64,000 nt of DNA from Streptomyces sp. MJM8645 (GTDB lineage Bacteria; Actinomycetota; Actinomycetes; Streptomycetales; Streptomycetaceae). Position numbers and translations under genes: made by a program. The stretch lies in NCBI RefSeq assembly GCF_001625365.1, contig NZ_LJJF01000001.1, positions 2,468,501-2,532,500 on the forward strand, in the 5' to 3' direction. The notes beneath the pieces were generated by a model. The model was not told the origin of the DNA, did no database searches, and worked only from the letters and a program-made list of their open reading frames with translations. Shown one piece after another: positions 18,367 to 30,901 of the stretch. Numbering within the stretch: position 1 is the stretch's first letter; the number at the start of each line of letters is the position of its first letter.

Positions 18367-19593
18367 TCAGTCGCGCCAGAGCAGCAGGACCGCGCGGTCG
18401 TCGTTGATGTCCCGGGCCACCGTCTCGATCAGCGCGGCCGCCGCACCGGCCCCCGCGCCCGGACCGCTGCCGGGCACCAGCCGGTCCGCCTCCCCCATCA
18501 GCCGGTCCATCCCCTCGGAGAGGTCCCGGCCCGGCTCCTCGACCATGCCGTCGGTGCACAGCATCAGCACGTCGCCGCGGTTCAGCCGGCCGCGCACCCC
18601 GTCGAACTTCGCGCCGTCGTAGATCCCGAGCAGCGGGCCCTCGGCCTCCTTGACCTCCCAGCGCCCGGCGCCCGCCAGCCGCTGCATCCCCGGCAGGTGC
18701 CCGGCCGACAGCAGCTCGTACTCGCCGGTGTCCAGGTCCAGCACCAGGTGGACGGCGGTCGCGAAGCCCTCCTCCCAGGACTGGCGCAGCAGGTAGCCGT
18801 TGGCGGCGGGCAGGAAGTCGTGCGCGGGCAGCGAGCCCACCAGGCCGCCGAAGGCGCCGGAGAGCAGCAGCGCGCGGGAGCCGGCGTCCATGCCCTTGCC
18901 GGAGACGTCCGCGAGGACCACCTCCAGCAGCCGCTGGCCCGGGCCGGTGCGGGCGGCGACCACGAAGTCCCCGGAGAAGGACTGCCCGCCGGCCGGGCGC
19001 AGCGCCATGTCGGCGTGCCAGCCGTCCGGGAGCTCCGGCACCCGGCTCTGCACCCGCAGCCGCTCGCGCAGGTCGAACAGCATGGTCGAGCCGCCCCACC
19101 AGGGCACGCCGACCCGGGCCCGGAACTGGGCCAGCAGCAGGCCGCCCACCCCGGCGGCACCGACCACCAGGGCCGCGCCCGGGGTGACGCCGTAGACATA
19201 GGCCTCGGGGTTCTCGCTGGCCACCCGCTGGCCGGTGTGGATCACCGACTCGGCGGACAGGCCGAGCGCCGCCAGCGCGTACAGCACCACCAGGCTGCCG
19301 GGGCGCAGCAGCAGCGCGCCGGCCAGGATCGGCAGGACCAGCGCGGTGGGCGGGGCCCAGGCGGGGATCCAGATGTTGAGCAGGATCAGCAGCGGGACGA
19401 GCAGGGCGAGGGCGCAGAGCACCGGCCAGTCGGCGGCGCCGCCGCGGAAGTAGTCGACACCGGCCGTGCGCAGCCTTCGGCGGACCCGGCGGAGCCTCCT
19501 GCGCAACCGGGCCGTCACGGGTCCGGACGCCGTGGCGGCGCCGGGCCTCGTCGCAGTCGTCTGGGGCGGTGCGCCCGGCGGTCTGCCAGCCAT
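18367..19593 (-). CDS. Membrane PP2C-type serine phosphatase (SpoIIE/RsbU family)
   Basis: A 408-residue product from ATG 19593 (MAGRPPGAPP). A basic N-terminal region leads to about four membrane helices (about 70-190), including WPVLCALALLVPLLILLNIW and TALVLPILAGALLL. The cytoplasmic PP2C domain follows, with metal-binding GDFVVAAR, VLADVSGKGMDAG, LSAGHLP and CTDGMVEEPG. Such phosphatases usually dephosphorylate anti-sigma antagonists in partner-switching control of sigma factors. No kinase or antagonist lies nearby, and no PAS, GAF or kinase domain is fused. Substrate unknown. Confidence 0.88.
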   Translation of the reverse strand: MAGRPPGAPPQTTATRPGAATASGPVTARLRRRLRRVRRRLRTAGVDYFRGGAADWPVLCALALLVPLLILLNIWIPAWAPPTALVLPILAGALLLRPGSLVVLYALAALGLSAESVIHTGQRVASENPEAYVYGVTPGAALVVGAAGVGGLLLAQFRARVGVPWWGGSTMLFDLRERLRVQSRVPELPDGWHADMALRPAGGQSFSGDFVVAARTGPGQRLLEVVLADVSGKGMDAGSRALLLSGAFGGLVGSLPAHDFLPAANGYLLRQSWEEGFATAVHLVLDLDTGEYELLSAGHLPGMQRLAGAGRWEVKEAEGPLLGIYDGAKFDGVRGRLNRGDVLMLCTDGMVEEPGRDLSEGMDRLMGEADRLVPGSGPGAGAGAAAALIETVARDINDDRAVLLLWRD

Positions 19594-19835
19594 GGGGCCC
19601 GACCTTATCCACGGGCACCGCCCGGCGTCGACGGGCCGGACACGAGCGGGTGCGCCGTGGCGCGGGCCCGTCAGTCGGTTTCGGCCGATTGCCGCGACGG
19701 CGGGCGCGGCGTCAGGAGGCGTGCGCCGGTTGGGCGTACGAACCACGCGGGCGGCGCACGCGCCCCGCGCGCACCGGCGTCGGCGCGCCCGGCCCTGTGG
19801 CCGATGACACAGCCGTACGGGCCCGGGAACGGCGG

Positions 19836-19866
19836 CGGCCGGCCGCGTGGAGCGTGCGGCCGGCCG
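19836..19866. terminator. rpiB terminator
   Basis: CGGCCGGCCGC pairs perfectly with GCGGCCGGCCG (11 bp), 25 bp past the rpiB stop. Confidence 0.65.
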
Positions 19867-19890
19867 ACGGGGGGTGGACGGGGGGAGGGA

Positions 19891-20376
19891 TCAGCCCTGC
19901 GGGTGGTGGGCCGGGATCGGCGGGAGCTCGCCGGTGGTCTCGTACTCGCTCAGCATCTCGATCCGGCGGGTGTGCCGCGGCTCGCCGCTGTAGGGGGTGT
20001 TGAGGAAGACCTCGACGAACTTGGTGGCCTCCTCCAGCGTGTGCATGCGGCCGCCGACGGAGACCACGTTGGCGTTGTTGTGCTCGCGGCCGAGCCCGGC
20101 GGTCTGCTCGCTCCAGGCCAGCGCCGCCCGCACGCCCTTGACCTTGTTGGCGGCGATCGCCTCACCGTTGCCCGAGCCGCCGATGACGACGCCCAGCGCC
20201 TCCGGGTCGGCGGCGGTGCGCTCGGCGGCGCGCAGGCAGAACGGCGGATAGTCGTCCTCGGCGTCGTAGATGTGCGGCCCGCAGTCGACCGGCTCGTGGC
20301 CGGCCTCCTTGAGCCACTCCACGAGGTGGTTCTTCAGTTCGTATCCGGCATGGTCTGAGCCCAGGTACACGCGCAT
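19891..20376 (-). CDS. rpiB: Ribose-5-phosphate isomerase B
   Basis: Interconverts ribose-5-phosphate and ribulose-5-phosphate. The 161-residue protein starts MRVYLGSDHAGYELK and carries the RpiB/LacA motifs: GSDHAG (phosphate and substrate site), GGSGNGEAIAANKVKGVRA and NNANVVSVGGR. Length is typical. The start codon lies inside an inverted repeat (20373-20394). The gene is followed by a strong terminator and appears to be transcribed after bioY (45-bp gap, same strand), but the two have no obvious pathway link. Confidence 0.95.
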   Translation of the reverse strand: MRVYLGSDHAGYELKNHLVEWLKEAGHEPVDCGPHIYDAEDDYPPFCLRAAERTAADPEALGVVIGGSGNGEAIAANKVKGVRAALAWSEQTAGLGREHNNANVVSVGGRMHTLEEATKFVEVFLNTPYSGEPRHTRRIEMLSEYETTGELPPIPAHHPQG

Positions 20377-20394
20377 GCCATGAGTGTGGCATGC
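20373..20394. promoter_or_regulatory. Inverted repeat over the rpiB start codon
   Basis: GCATGCCA and TGGCATGC form a perfect 8-bp inverted repeat around TGAGTG; the rpiB ATG lies inside the distal arm. In RNA it could mask the start; in DNA it could be an operator. Confidence 0.35.
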
Positions 20395-20420
20395 GCGTGC
20401 GCCCGGGCCCGGCAGGGGGC

Positions 20421-21020
20421 TCACCGCTTCGCGGCGAGCTTCCAGACCAGCGGCAGGGCCCCGGCGGCGAGGACGGCCTTCAGGGCGTCGCCGACCAGGT
20501 ACGGGTAGAGGCCGAGCTCGGCCGCCCGGGCGAGCGGGACGTGCAGCGACAGGGCCAGGTACGGGACGCCGACCGCGTAGATGGCGAGGCTGCCGAGGAC
20601 CATGGTGACGGCGGTGTTCACCGGGCTCCGGTCGGCACCGCGGCGGGCCAGCTCGCCGGTCAGGCCGGCCGCCAGGACGAAGCCGAGCACGTAGCCGAGC
20701 GAGGGCATCGTCCAGCCAGAGGTGCCCTCGGCGAACCAGGGCATCCCCGCCAGGCCGGCCAGCAGGTAGAGGGCGAGCGAGGCGATGCCGCGGCGGGCGC
20801 CGAGCGCGGTGCCGACCAGCAGGGCGGCGAAGGTCTGGCCGGTGACCGGCACCGGCGAGCCGGGGACGTTCACCGACAGCTGGGCGGCCACGCCGGTCAG
20901 GGCGGCGCCGCCGGCCACCAGGGCCAGGTCGCGGGCCTGGGCGCCGAGGCGGGTGGTGGCGGCGGGCAGCAGGTCGGCGAGGACGGCGCGGCGCGGTATC
21001 GGGGTGGTGGCAGTGGCCAT
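20421..21020 (-). CDS. bioY: Biotin transporter substrate-binding subunit
   Basis: S component of an ECF-type biotin transporter, 199 residues with about six membrane helices. Family motifs are VPVTGQTFAALLVGTALGARRG, YLLAGLAGMPWFAEG and YLVGDALKAVLAAG. The start at 21020 has CAGGAGA upstream. No ecfA or ecfT is adjacent, so it either borrows a shared energising module or works alone, as reported for some BioY proteins. A CAGGTG-N6-CACCTG repeat 23-40 bp upstream may be an operator. Confidence 0.93.
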   Translation of the reverse strand: MATATTPIPRRAVLADLLPAATTRLGAQARDLALVAGGAALTGVAAQLSVNVPGSPVPVTGQTFAALLVGTALGARRGIASLALYLLAGLAGMPWFAEGTSGWTMPSLGYVLGFVLAAGLTGELARRGADRSPVNTAVTMVLGSLAIYAVGVPYLALSLHVPLARAAELGLYPYLVGDALKAVLAAGALPLVWKLAAKR

Positions 21021-21042
21021 CGGGGGTCTCCTGTGGGGTGCT

Positions 21043-21060
21043 CAGGTGAGTGAACACCTG
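21043..21060. promoter_or_regulatory. Inverted repeat upstream of bioY
   Basis: CAGGTGAGTGAACACCTG is a perfect 6-bp inverted repeat with a 6-bp spacer, 23 bp before the bioY start and overlapping a TGAAC element. It could be the target of a biotin regulator, but I cannot assign one. Confidence 0.35.
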
Positions 21061-21264
21061 TGAACCTACGTGGTGATCCACTACGCCATCGCCACGGTTT
21101 CGGACAAAGCCCCGCCCTCGGCCGTTGTCGGAACCGGCTCATTTCGGCCCATACCGACGCTGTGTCACCGGTCGACCCCGCCTCGTCACCGCGTGGTCCG
21201 CATGGTGGGCCTGAGGTCCCCGCTCTTGGCATGAACAGAGGTGTCGCCGGATATTGGACAGCTC

Positions 21265-22713
21265 ATGCCGCATTCCGCACAGTCTGGATCCAGCCCTATG
21301 GCCCCCACCTCCGCGCCCAAGGCGTCCGGGACCACCGACGCCGACGGTGCCCCGGCCACCGGCCAGCAGCTCGCGCACGGCCTCAAGCAGCGCCACCTGT
21401 CGATGATCGCGCTGGGCGGGGTGATCGGCGCGGGCCTGTTCGTCGGCTCCGGCGCCGGCATCGCGGCCGCCGGTCCGGCGATCATCCTGGCGTTCACCCT
21501 CTCCGGCCTGCTGGTCATGCTGATCATGCGGATGCTCGGCGAGATGTCGGCCGCCCGCCCCGCCTCCGGATCGTTCTCGGTGCACGCCGAGAAGGAGATC
21601 GGCCCCTGGGCCGGGATCACGGCCGGCTGGATGTACTGGGTGATGCTCTGCTGCGGCGTCGCCGCCGAGGCCACCGCCGCCGGGAAGATCGTCAACGGCT
21701 GGGTGCCGGGCGTCTCCTCCTGGGTCTGGGTCGGCCTGTTCATGGTCTTCTTCTGCGCCAGCAACCTGACCGCGGTGAAGAACTTCGGCGAGTTCGAGTT
21801 CTGGTTCGCCGCCATCAAGGTCGCCGCGATCATCGCCTTCCTGGTCCTCGGCGGCCTCGGCATCGCCGGGGTGATCGGCCCCGGCGCCCCCGGCACGACC
21901 AACCTGACCGGCCAGGGCGGCTTCCTGCCCACCGGGGTCAGCGGGCTGATCGTCGGCCTGCTCGCCTCCGTCTTCGCCTACGGCGGGCTGGAGACCGTCA
22001 CCATCGCCGCCGCCGAGTCCGACGACCCCCGCAAGAACGTCGCCAACGCGGTGCGCACGGCGGTGTGGCGGATCGCGATCTTCTACATCGGCTCGATGGC
22101 CCTGGTCGTCACCCTGGTCTCCTGGAAGGACCCGGCGGTGGTCACCGACGGCCCGTACGTCACCGTGCTGCGGCACCTCGGGGTGACCGGCGCCGGGACG
22201 ATCATGGAGGTGGTGGTGCTGATCGCGCTGCTCTCCGCGATGAACGCCAACATCTACGGCGCCTCCCGGATGGCGTACTCGCTGGTCGGCCGCGGCCAGG
22301 GCCCCCGGGCGCTGGCCAAGGTCTCCGGCGGGGTGCCGCGCCGGGCCGTGCTGGCCTCCTGCCTGTTCGGCTTCGGCGCCGTGCTGGCCGCCAAGTTCTG
22401 GCCGGAGACCGTCTTCACCTGGCTGATGAACACCACCGGCGTGGCCATCCTGGTCGTCTGGCTGTTCATCTGCCTCGTCCAGCTGCGGATGCGCCGCCGG
22501 CTGGAGCGCGAGGCGCCCGAACTGCTCACCGTGAAGATGTGGGGCTACCCCTACCTGACCTGGATCGCGATGGCCGCCGTGGCCGGCATCCTCGCCCTGA
22601 TGACCACCACCGAGGGCAACCGGCAGCAGCTGTACGCGGCCGGGGTGCTGGTCGCGCTGCTGAGCGCCGCCGGCCTGGTCAAGCAGCGGCGGGACGCGGC
22701 CGCCGCCCGCTGA
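21265..22713 (+). CDS. Amino-acid permease (APC superfamily)
   Basis: A proton-coupled amino-acid importer of the AAT type with twelve membrane helices. Landmarks: HLSMIALGGVIGAGLFVGSG (helix 1, substrate site), GEMSAARPASGSFSVHAEKEIG, FAYGGLETVTIAAAESDDPRKN and MNANIYGASRMAYSLVGRG. It resembles proline- and GABA-type permeases; the substrate is not deducible. The start is uncertain: GTG 21241, ATG 21265 and ATG 21298 are all in frame and none has a good ribosome site. About 480 residues from 21265. It stands alone behind a divergent bioY and ends at a strong terminator. Confidence 0.9.
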   Translation: MPHSAQSGSSPMAPTSAPKASGTTDADGAPATGQQLAHGLKQRHLSMIALGGVIGAGLFVGSGAGIAAAGPAIILAFTLSGLLVMLIMRMLGEMSAARPASGSFSVHAEKEIGPWAGITAGWMYWVMLCCGVAAEATAAGKIVNGWVPGVSSWVWVGLFMVFFCASNLTAVKNFGEFEFWFAAIKVAAIIAFLVLGGLGIAGVIGPGAPGTTNLTGQGGFLPTGVSGLIVGLLASVFAYGGLETVTIAAAESDDPRKNVANAVRTAVWRIAIFYIGSMALVVTLVSWKDPAVVTDGPYVTVLRHLGVTGAGTIMEVVVLIALLSAMNANIYGASRMAYSLVGRGQGPRALAKVSGGVPRRAVLASCLFGFGAVLAAKFWPETVFTWLMNTTGVAILVVWLFICLVQLRMRRRLEREAPELLTVKMWGYPYLTWIAMAAVAGILALMTTTEGNRQQLYAAGVLVALLSAAGLVKQRRDAAAAR

Positions 22714-22727
22714 CCCCGGCACGCACG

Positions 22728-22762
22728 AGGGCCCGGTACCGCCAGCCGCGGTACCGGGCCCT
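22728..22762. terminator. Bidirectional terminator
   Basis: AGGGCCCGGTACCG pairs perfectly with CGGTACCGGGCCCT (14 bp) between the convergent permease and DsbA-fold genes. Confidence 0.85.
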
Positions 22763-22776
22763 TCGCGCGCCCCGCG

Positions 22777-23409
22777 CTACTCGAAGGACGGGCCCGCCGT
22801 ACGGGTCCGCTTGATCTCGTAGAAGCCCGGGGTGGAGGCCACCAGCAGGGTGCCGTCCCAGAGCCGGGCCGCGGCCTCGCCCTTCGGGGCCGGGGTGACC
22901 ACCGGGCCGAAGAAGGCGACCCGCTCGCCGTCCACTCCCTCCACCGCGATCACCGGGGTGCCGACGTCCTCGCCGACCAGGGTGATGCCCTCCTTGTGCG
23001 AGGCGCGCAGGGCCTCGTCGTACGCGTCCGTGTCGGCCGCGTCCGCCAGCTCCGCGGGCAGCCCGGCGGCCACCAGCGCCGCCTCGACCGTCTCCCGGTT
23101 CTGCGGCAGGCCCTGGTTGTGGAAGCGCAGGCCCAGCTCGGTGTAGAGCCGGCCCAGCACCTCGTCGCCATGCGCCTGTGCGGCCGCTATGCACACCCGC
23201 ACCGCGCCCCAGGCGTTGTCCAGCAGCTCGCGGTAGTTCTCCGGGAGGTCGCGGTCCTCGTTCAGCACCGACAGGCTCATCACGTGCCAGTTCACGTCCA
23301 CCGGACGCAGCTGCTGCACCTCGATCAGCCAGCGGGACGTCATCCACGCCCACGGGCAGGCCGGGTCGAACCAGAAGTCGGCGGTCTTGCGCTCAGCGGC
23401 AGTCGTCAC
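22777..23409 (-). CDS. DsbA-fold mycothiol-dependent reductase (Rv2466c-like)
   Basis: A 210-residue thioredoxin-fold oxidoreductase. The active site FDPACPWAW (about residues 14-22) keeps only the first Cys of a CxxC pair, as expected for mycothiol-dependent nitroreductases such as mycobacterial Rv2466c. The helical insertion and the cis-Pro region (GTPVIAVEG) are present. The GTG start at 23409 has AAGGA upstream; the same frame runs far upstream through the opposite strand of pepN and the chitinase, which is not coding. It diverges from pepN. A role in mycothiol redox balance is inferred from the family. Confidence 0.88.
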   Translation of the reverse strand: MTTAAERKTADFWFDPACPWAWMTSRWLIEVQQLRPVDVNWHVMSLSVLNEDRDLPENYRELLDNAWGAVRVCIAAAQAHGDEVLGRLYTELGLRFHNQGLPQNRETVEAALVAAGLPAELADAADTDAYDEALRASHKEGITLVGEDVGTPVIAVEGVDGERVAFFGPVVTPAPKGEAAARLWDGTLLVASTPGFYEIKRTRTAGPSFE

Positions 23410-23634
23410 GGCTGTCGTCCTTCGTGAGGTGATGACGAGGCAGGCAGGCGTGCCACCCCGACCCGTCAACACCCGCCCGCCGCCGCTGATTCCGGCCCCG
23501 CCGGGACGGCCTGTGCAATGGTACCGGCGAGGGAGGGCGTGAAAGGATGCCCCTGCGGAGCGCGGCACACCGCGCGCCGAGACCGCACCACCCACAGACG
23601 CACCACCGTGCGAGCCGGACAAAGGAGTACCGCC

Positions 23635-26199
23635 GTGCCGGGCAAGAACCTGAGCCGCGACGAAGCGCAGCAGCGGGCCAGCATCCTGGCCGTGGAGGGC
23701 TACCAGGTCCGGCTGGACGTGACCTCCGCCCCCGATCCGGCGGCCGCCACCTTCCGTTCCACCACCACCGTCACGTTCCGCTGCTCCCGGCCCGGCGCCG
23801 CCACCTTCCTCGACCTGCTCGCCCCCGCCGTCCACGCCGTCACCCTCAACGGCCGCGCGATCGACCCGGCCACCGCCTACGACGGCGCCCGGGTGCACGT
23901 CGACGGCCTCGCCGCCGAGAACGTCCTCACCGTCGAGGCGGACTGCGCCTACAGCCGCACCGGCGAGGGCCTGCACCGCTTCACCGACCCGGTGGACGGC
24001 GAGACGTACCTCTACACCCACTACGAGCCGGCCGACGCCCGCCGGGTCTTCGCGACCTTCGAACAGCCCGACCTGAAGGCCCCGTTCGGCTTCACCGTGA
24101 CCGCCCCCGCCGCCTGGGACGTCTGGTCCAACGCCGTCCACGACAAGGTCACCGAGGAAGGCGACGCCCGCACCTGGGAGTTCGCGCCGACCCAGCCGAT
24201 CTCCAGCTACCTCACCGCCGTCGTGGCCGGCCCCTACCACGTCGCCCGCGACCACTACAGCCGCGAACTCGCCGACGGCACCACCCTGGAGATCCCGCTC
24301 TCCGCGATGTGCCGCAAGTCCCTCGCCCAGTACTTCGACGCGGACGAGATCCTCGGCGTCACCAAGCTCGGACTCGACTTCTTCCACGAGGAGTTCGACT
24401 ACCCGTACCCCTTCGGCAAGTACGACCAGGCGTTCGTCCCCGAGTACAACATCGGCGCCATGGAGAACCCCGGCTGCGTCACCTTCCGCGAGGAGTTCGT
24501 CTTCCGCTCGAAGGTCACCGACGCCGCCTACGAGGGCCGCGCCAACGTCATCCTGCACGAGATGGCGCACATGTGGTTCGGCGACCTGGTCACCATGCGC
24601 TGGTGGGACGACCTGTGGCTGAAGGAGTCCTTCGCCGACTTCATGGGCTCCTACGGCCTGATCGGCGCCCGCACCCGGTACTCCTCCGCCTGGGTCACCT
24701 TCGCCAACCAGCGCAAGGCCTGGGCCTACCGGCAGGACCAGCTCCCCACCACCCACCCGATCACCGCCGACATCCGCGACCTCGAGGACGCCAAGCTCAA
24801 CTTCGACGGCATCACCTACGCCAAGGGCGCCGCCGTCCTCAAGCAGCTGGTCGCCTACGTCGGCTCCGAGGCCTTCTTCGAGGGCGCCCGCCGCTACTTC
24901 AAGCGCCACGCCTTCGGCAACACCGAACTCGGCGACCTGCTGGACGTCCTGGAGGAGACCAGCGGCCGCGACCTCAAGGCCTGGGCCGCCGCCTGGCTGC
25001 AGACCGCCGGGGTCGACTCGCTCACCCCGCAGGTGACCACCGACGCCGAGGGCCGGATCACCGAACTCGCCGTCCTCCAGGACGGGACGGTGCTGCGCCC
25101 GCACCGGATCGCGATCGGCCTCTACGACCGGGACGCCGACGGCTCCCTGGTGCGCACCGAGCGGATCGAGCTCGACGTCACCGGCAACCGCACCGTCGTC
25201 GCCGAGGCCGCCGGCCGCCCCCGCCCCGCGCTGGTGCTGCTCAACGACGACGACCTCACCTACTGCAAGATCCGCTTCGACTCCGAGTCCCTGGAGACCC
25301 TGCGCACCGGCCTCGGCGACATCCACGACGAGCTGGCCCGGGCACTCGCCTGGTCCGCCGTCTGGAACCTCACCCGGGACGGCCTGATGCCGGCCCGCGA
25401 CTACGTCGCCCTGGTGCTGCGCTTCGCCGGCCAGGAAGGCAACATCGGCGTGCTGCAGTCGCTGCACGCCCAGGCCAAGACCGCCGTCGACCTGTACGCC
25501 GACCCGGCCTGGCGCGGCGAGGGCGGCCGGCAGCTGGCCGACGGCGCCCTGCGCGAACTGCGCGAGGCCGTCCCCGGCAGCGACCACCAGCTGGCCTGGG
25601 CCCGCTTCCTCGCCCAGACCGCGGGCGGCGCCGAGCACCTCGGCCTGGTCCGCGGCCTGCTGGCCGGCAGCGCCCGGATCGACGGCCTGGACGTCGACCA
25701 GGAGCTGCGCTGGTCGCTGTGGCTGGCGCTGGCCGCCGCCGGCCAGGCCGGCGACGAGGAACTGGCCGGGGAGCTGGCCGCCGACAACACCGCCAGCGGC
25801 AAGCGCCAGTACACCCAGTGCCTGGCCGCCCGGCCCACCGCGGAGGCCAAGGCCGCCGCCTGGTCGGCCGTGGTCGACTCCGACGAACTGCCGAACGCCC
25901 TGGTCGAGGCCCAGATCGCGGGCTTCGCGCTGCCCGCCCACCGCGACCTGACCGCGCTCTACGCGGCGCCCTACTTCAAGCTGCTGGAGCGGGTCTGGGC
26001 CGAGCGGACCATCGAGATCGCGATGCGGATCGTCAGCGGGTTCTTCCCGCGCGCGCAGACCAGCGAGCAGACCCTGGCCGAGGCCGACGCCTGGCTGGAC
26101 GGCCACCCGCAGGCCGCGCCGGCGCTGCGCCGCCTGGTCCTGGAGTGCCGCGACGACCTGGCCCGCGCGCTGCGGGCGCAGGCCTGCGACCGGGCCTGA
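23635..26199 (+). CDS. pepN: Aminopeptidase N (M1 family)
   Basis: A cytoplasmic zinc aminopeptidase of 854 residues. The N-terminal beta domain leads to the exopeptidase motif GAMEN (about 273) and the zinc site HEMAHMWFG (about 308) with the third ligand in WLKESFADFMGSYG. The long C-terminal helical domain ends with the ERAP1-like region. The GTG start at 23635 has an AAAGGAG site. Length matches streptomycete PepN. No neighbour suggests a special role beyond peptide turnover. It ends at an 18-bp perfect terminator. Confidence 0.96.
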   Translation: MPGKNLSRDEAQQRASILAVEGYQVRLDVTSAPDPAAATFRSTTTVTFRCSRPGAATFLDLLAPAVHAVTLNGRAIDPATAYDGARVHVDGLAAENVLTVEADCAYSRTGEGLHRFTDPVDGETYLYTHYEPADARRVFATFEQPDLKAPFGFTVTAPAAWDVWSNAVHDKVTEEGDARTWEFAPTQPISSYLTAVVAGPYHVARDHYSRELADGTTLEIPLSAMCRKSLAQYFDADEILGVTKLGLDFFHEEFDYPYPFGKYDQAFVPEYNIGAMENPGCVTFREEFVFRSKVTDAAYEGRANVILHEMAHMWFGDLVTMRWWDDLWLKESFADFMGSYGLIGARTRYSSAWVTFANQRKAWAYRQDQLPTTHPITADIRDLEDAKLNFDGITYAKGAAVLKQLVAYVGSEAFFEGARRYFKRHAFGNTELGDLLDVLEETSGRDLKAWAAAWLQTAGVDSLTPQVTTDAEGRITELAVLQDGTVLRPHRIAIGLYDRDADGSLVRTERIELDVTGNRTVVAEAAGRPRPALVLLNDDDLTYCKIRFDSESLETLRTGLGDIHDELARALAWSAVWNLTRDGLMPARDYVALVLRFAGQEGNIGVLQSLHAQAKTAVDLYADPAWRGEGGRQLADGALRELREAVPGSDHQLAWARFLAQTAGGAEHLGLVRGLLAGSARIDGLDVDQELRWSLWLALAAAGQAGDEELAGELAADNTASGKRQYTQCLAARPTAEAKAAAWSAVVDSDELPNALVEAQIAGFALPAHRDLTALYAAPYFKLLERVWAERTIEIAMRIVSGFFPRAQTSEQTLAEADAWLDGHPQAAPALRRLVLECRDDLARALRAQACDRA

Positions 26200-26206
26200 C
26201 ACAGGT

Positions 26207-26246
26207 GTGAAGGGGCCCGCCGTGCGGACACGGCGGGCCCCTTCAC
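26207..26246. terminator. pepN / chitinase bidirectional terminator
   Basis: An 18-bp perfect stem (26207-26224 with 26229-26246; core AAGGGGCCCGCCGTG) around loop CGGA, between convergent genes. Copies of CGTCGGGGCG follow. Confidence 0.9.
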
Positions 26247-26273
26247 GTCGGGGCGCCCCTTCGCGTCGGGGCG

Positions 26274-27599
<1,326 letters not shown>

Positions 27600-27627
27600 A
27601 CCGGACCTGTTCTCTGAATGATCGTCA

Positions 27628-27643
27628 AATGGTCTGGACCAGA
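27628..27643. promoter_or_regulatory. DasR responsive element upstream of chitinase
   Basis: AATGGTCTGGACCAGA matches ACTGGTCTAGACCAGT at 13 of 16 positions and keeps the palindromic TGGTCT-GGACCA core. It lies 29-44 bp upstream of the start codon, where it would block transcription. Confidence 0.75.
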
Positions 27644-27712
27644 TGGGATAGAGGTTTAGTCCATCGCGGCACACCGCACAAGGGGCAGGGCTCAGGAGAG
27701 GCAGCATGCAAA

Positions 27713-27745
27713 AGAGGCCGGACCGCGCGATGCGGTCCGGCCTCT
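27713..27745 (-). terminator. acnA terminator
   Basis: AGAGGCCGGACCGC pairs perfectly with GCGGTCCGGCCTCT (14 bp); on the minus strand a short T run follows. It lies about 40 bp after the acnA stop. Confidence 0.85.
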
Positions 27746-27785
27746 CAGCCACCGGGGCGCTCAGCCCCCGGAACTAGAACTCGGT

Positions 27786-30431
<2,646 letters not shown>

Positions 30432-30479
30432 GACTGACTCCTTCTGGGTGCTTCGTGCGGTATCCGGCCGCCACGGTGG

Positions 30480-30508
30480 TAAGGTCAGCCTTACTTAGGC
30501 TTACCTTG
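30480..30508. promoter_or_regulatory. Overlapping iron boxes (DtxR/DmdR/IdeR type) in acnA promoter
   Basis: TAAGGTCAGCCTTACTTAG (30480-30498) matches the DtxR consensus TTAGGTTAGCCTAACCTAA at 14 of 19 positions. A second, overlapping box on the other strand (30490-30508) matches at 12 of 19. Together they form a 10-bp inverted repeat with one mismatch around TTACTTA. Two overlapping boxes suit binding by two regulator dimers. Confidence 0.55.
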
Positions 30509-30539
30509 CCCGCATCGCCGGCGAGCTCCGCTCGGCAAG

Positions 30540-30557
30540 TATCTTGATGTCGAGATA
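30540..30557. promoter_or_regulatory. TamR-like palindrome, distal copy 1
   Basis: TATCTTGATGTCGAGATA is an 18-bp imperfect palindrome (7 of 9 paired positions). The same motif recurs 34 bp away. MarR-family TamR binds such sites at the aconitase gene in S. coelicolor. Confidence 0.5.
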
Positions 30558-30572
30558 TATCCTATGGGGCAG

Positions 30573-30592
30573 TTATCTCGATGTCGAGATAA
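30573..30592. promoter_or_regulatory. TamR-like palindrome, copy 2
   Basis: TTATCTCGATGTCGAGATAA is a 20-bp palindrome with one mismatched pair and is nearly identical to copy 1; the centres are 34 bp apart, about three helical turns. Confidence 0.55.
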
Positions 30593-30901
30593 ACCATAGT
30601 GCATGCCGTCACCTTCACCACCGCAGGCATGCCTGGGTCGGCAAAAGCGCAGGTCAGTGGCCTTTCTGGCGGCGGCGGGCGGCAACGGCAGCACTGCCGG
30701 CTCGGCACCGGCCCAGTGTCGACTCGGCATCGGCCCACCACCGGCTCACACCAGCTCACCACCGGAACCGCCGGTCGGCGACGGGACGAGCAGAGGCGCG
30801 CCCGCGCAGCCCGCGCGCCTCCGGGCCCGTTCGAGGGTGTCCGCCGGCGCCCGGCGCCGTTGAGCAGGGCGTCCGTCGCCCTGCCCCTGGAAGGCCCCTC
30901 G

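Larger units (their letters stand above)
30432..30901. other. 470-bp intergenic region: acnA control region plus unexplained spacer
   Basis: The acnA-proximal 170 bp hold the iron boxes and TamR-like palindromes listed separately and are AT-richer than the genome. The rest (30601-30890) has CAGGCATGCCTG, a 12-bp perfect palindrome at 30624-30635, and low-complexity CACCGG-type repeats. No gene is supported in the remainder. Confidence 0.6.
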
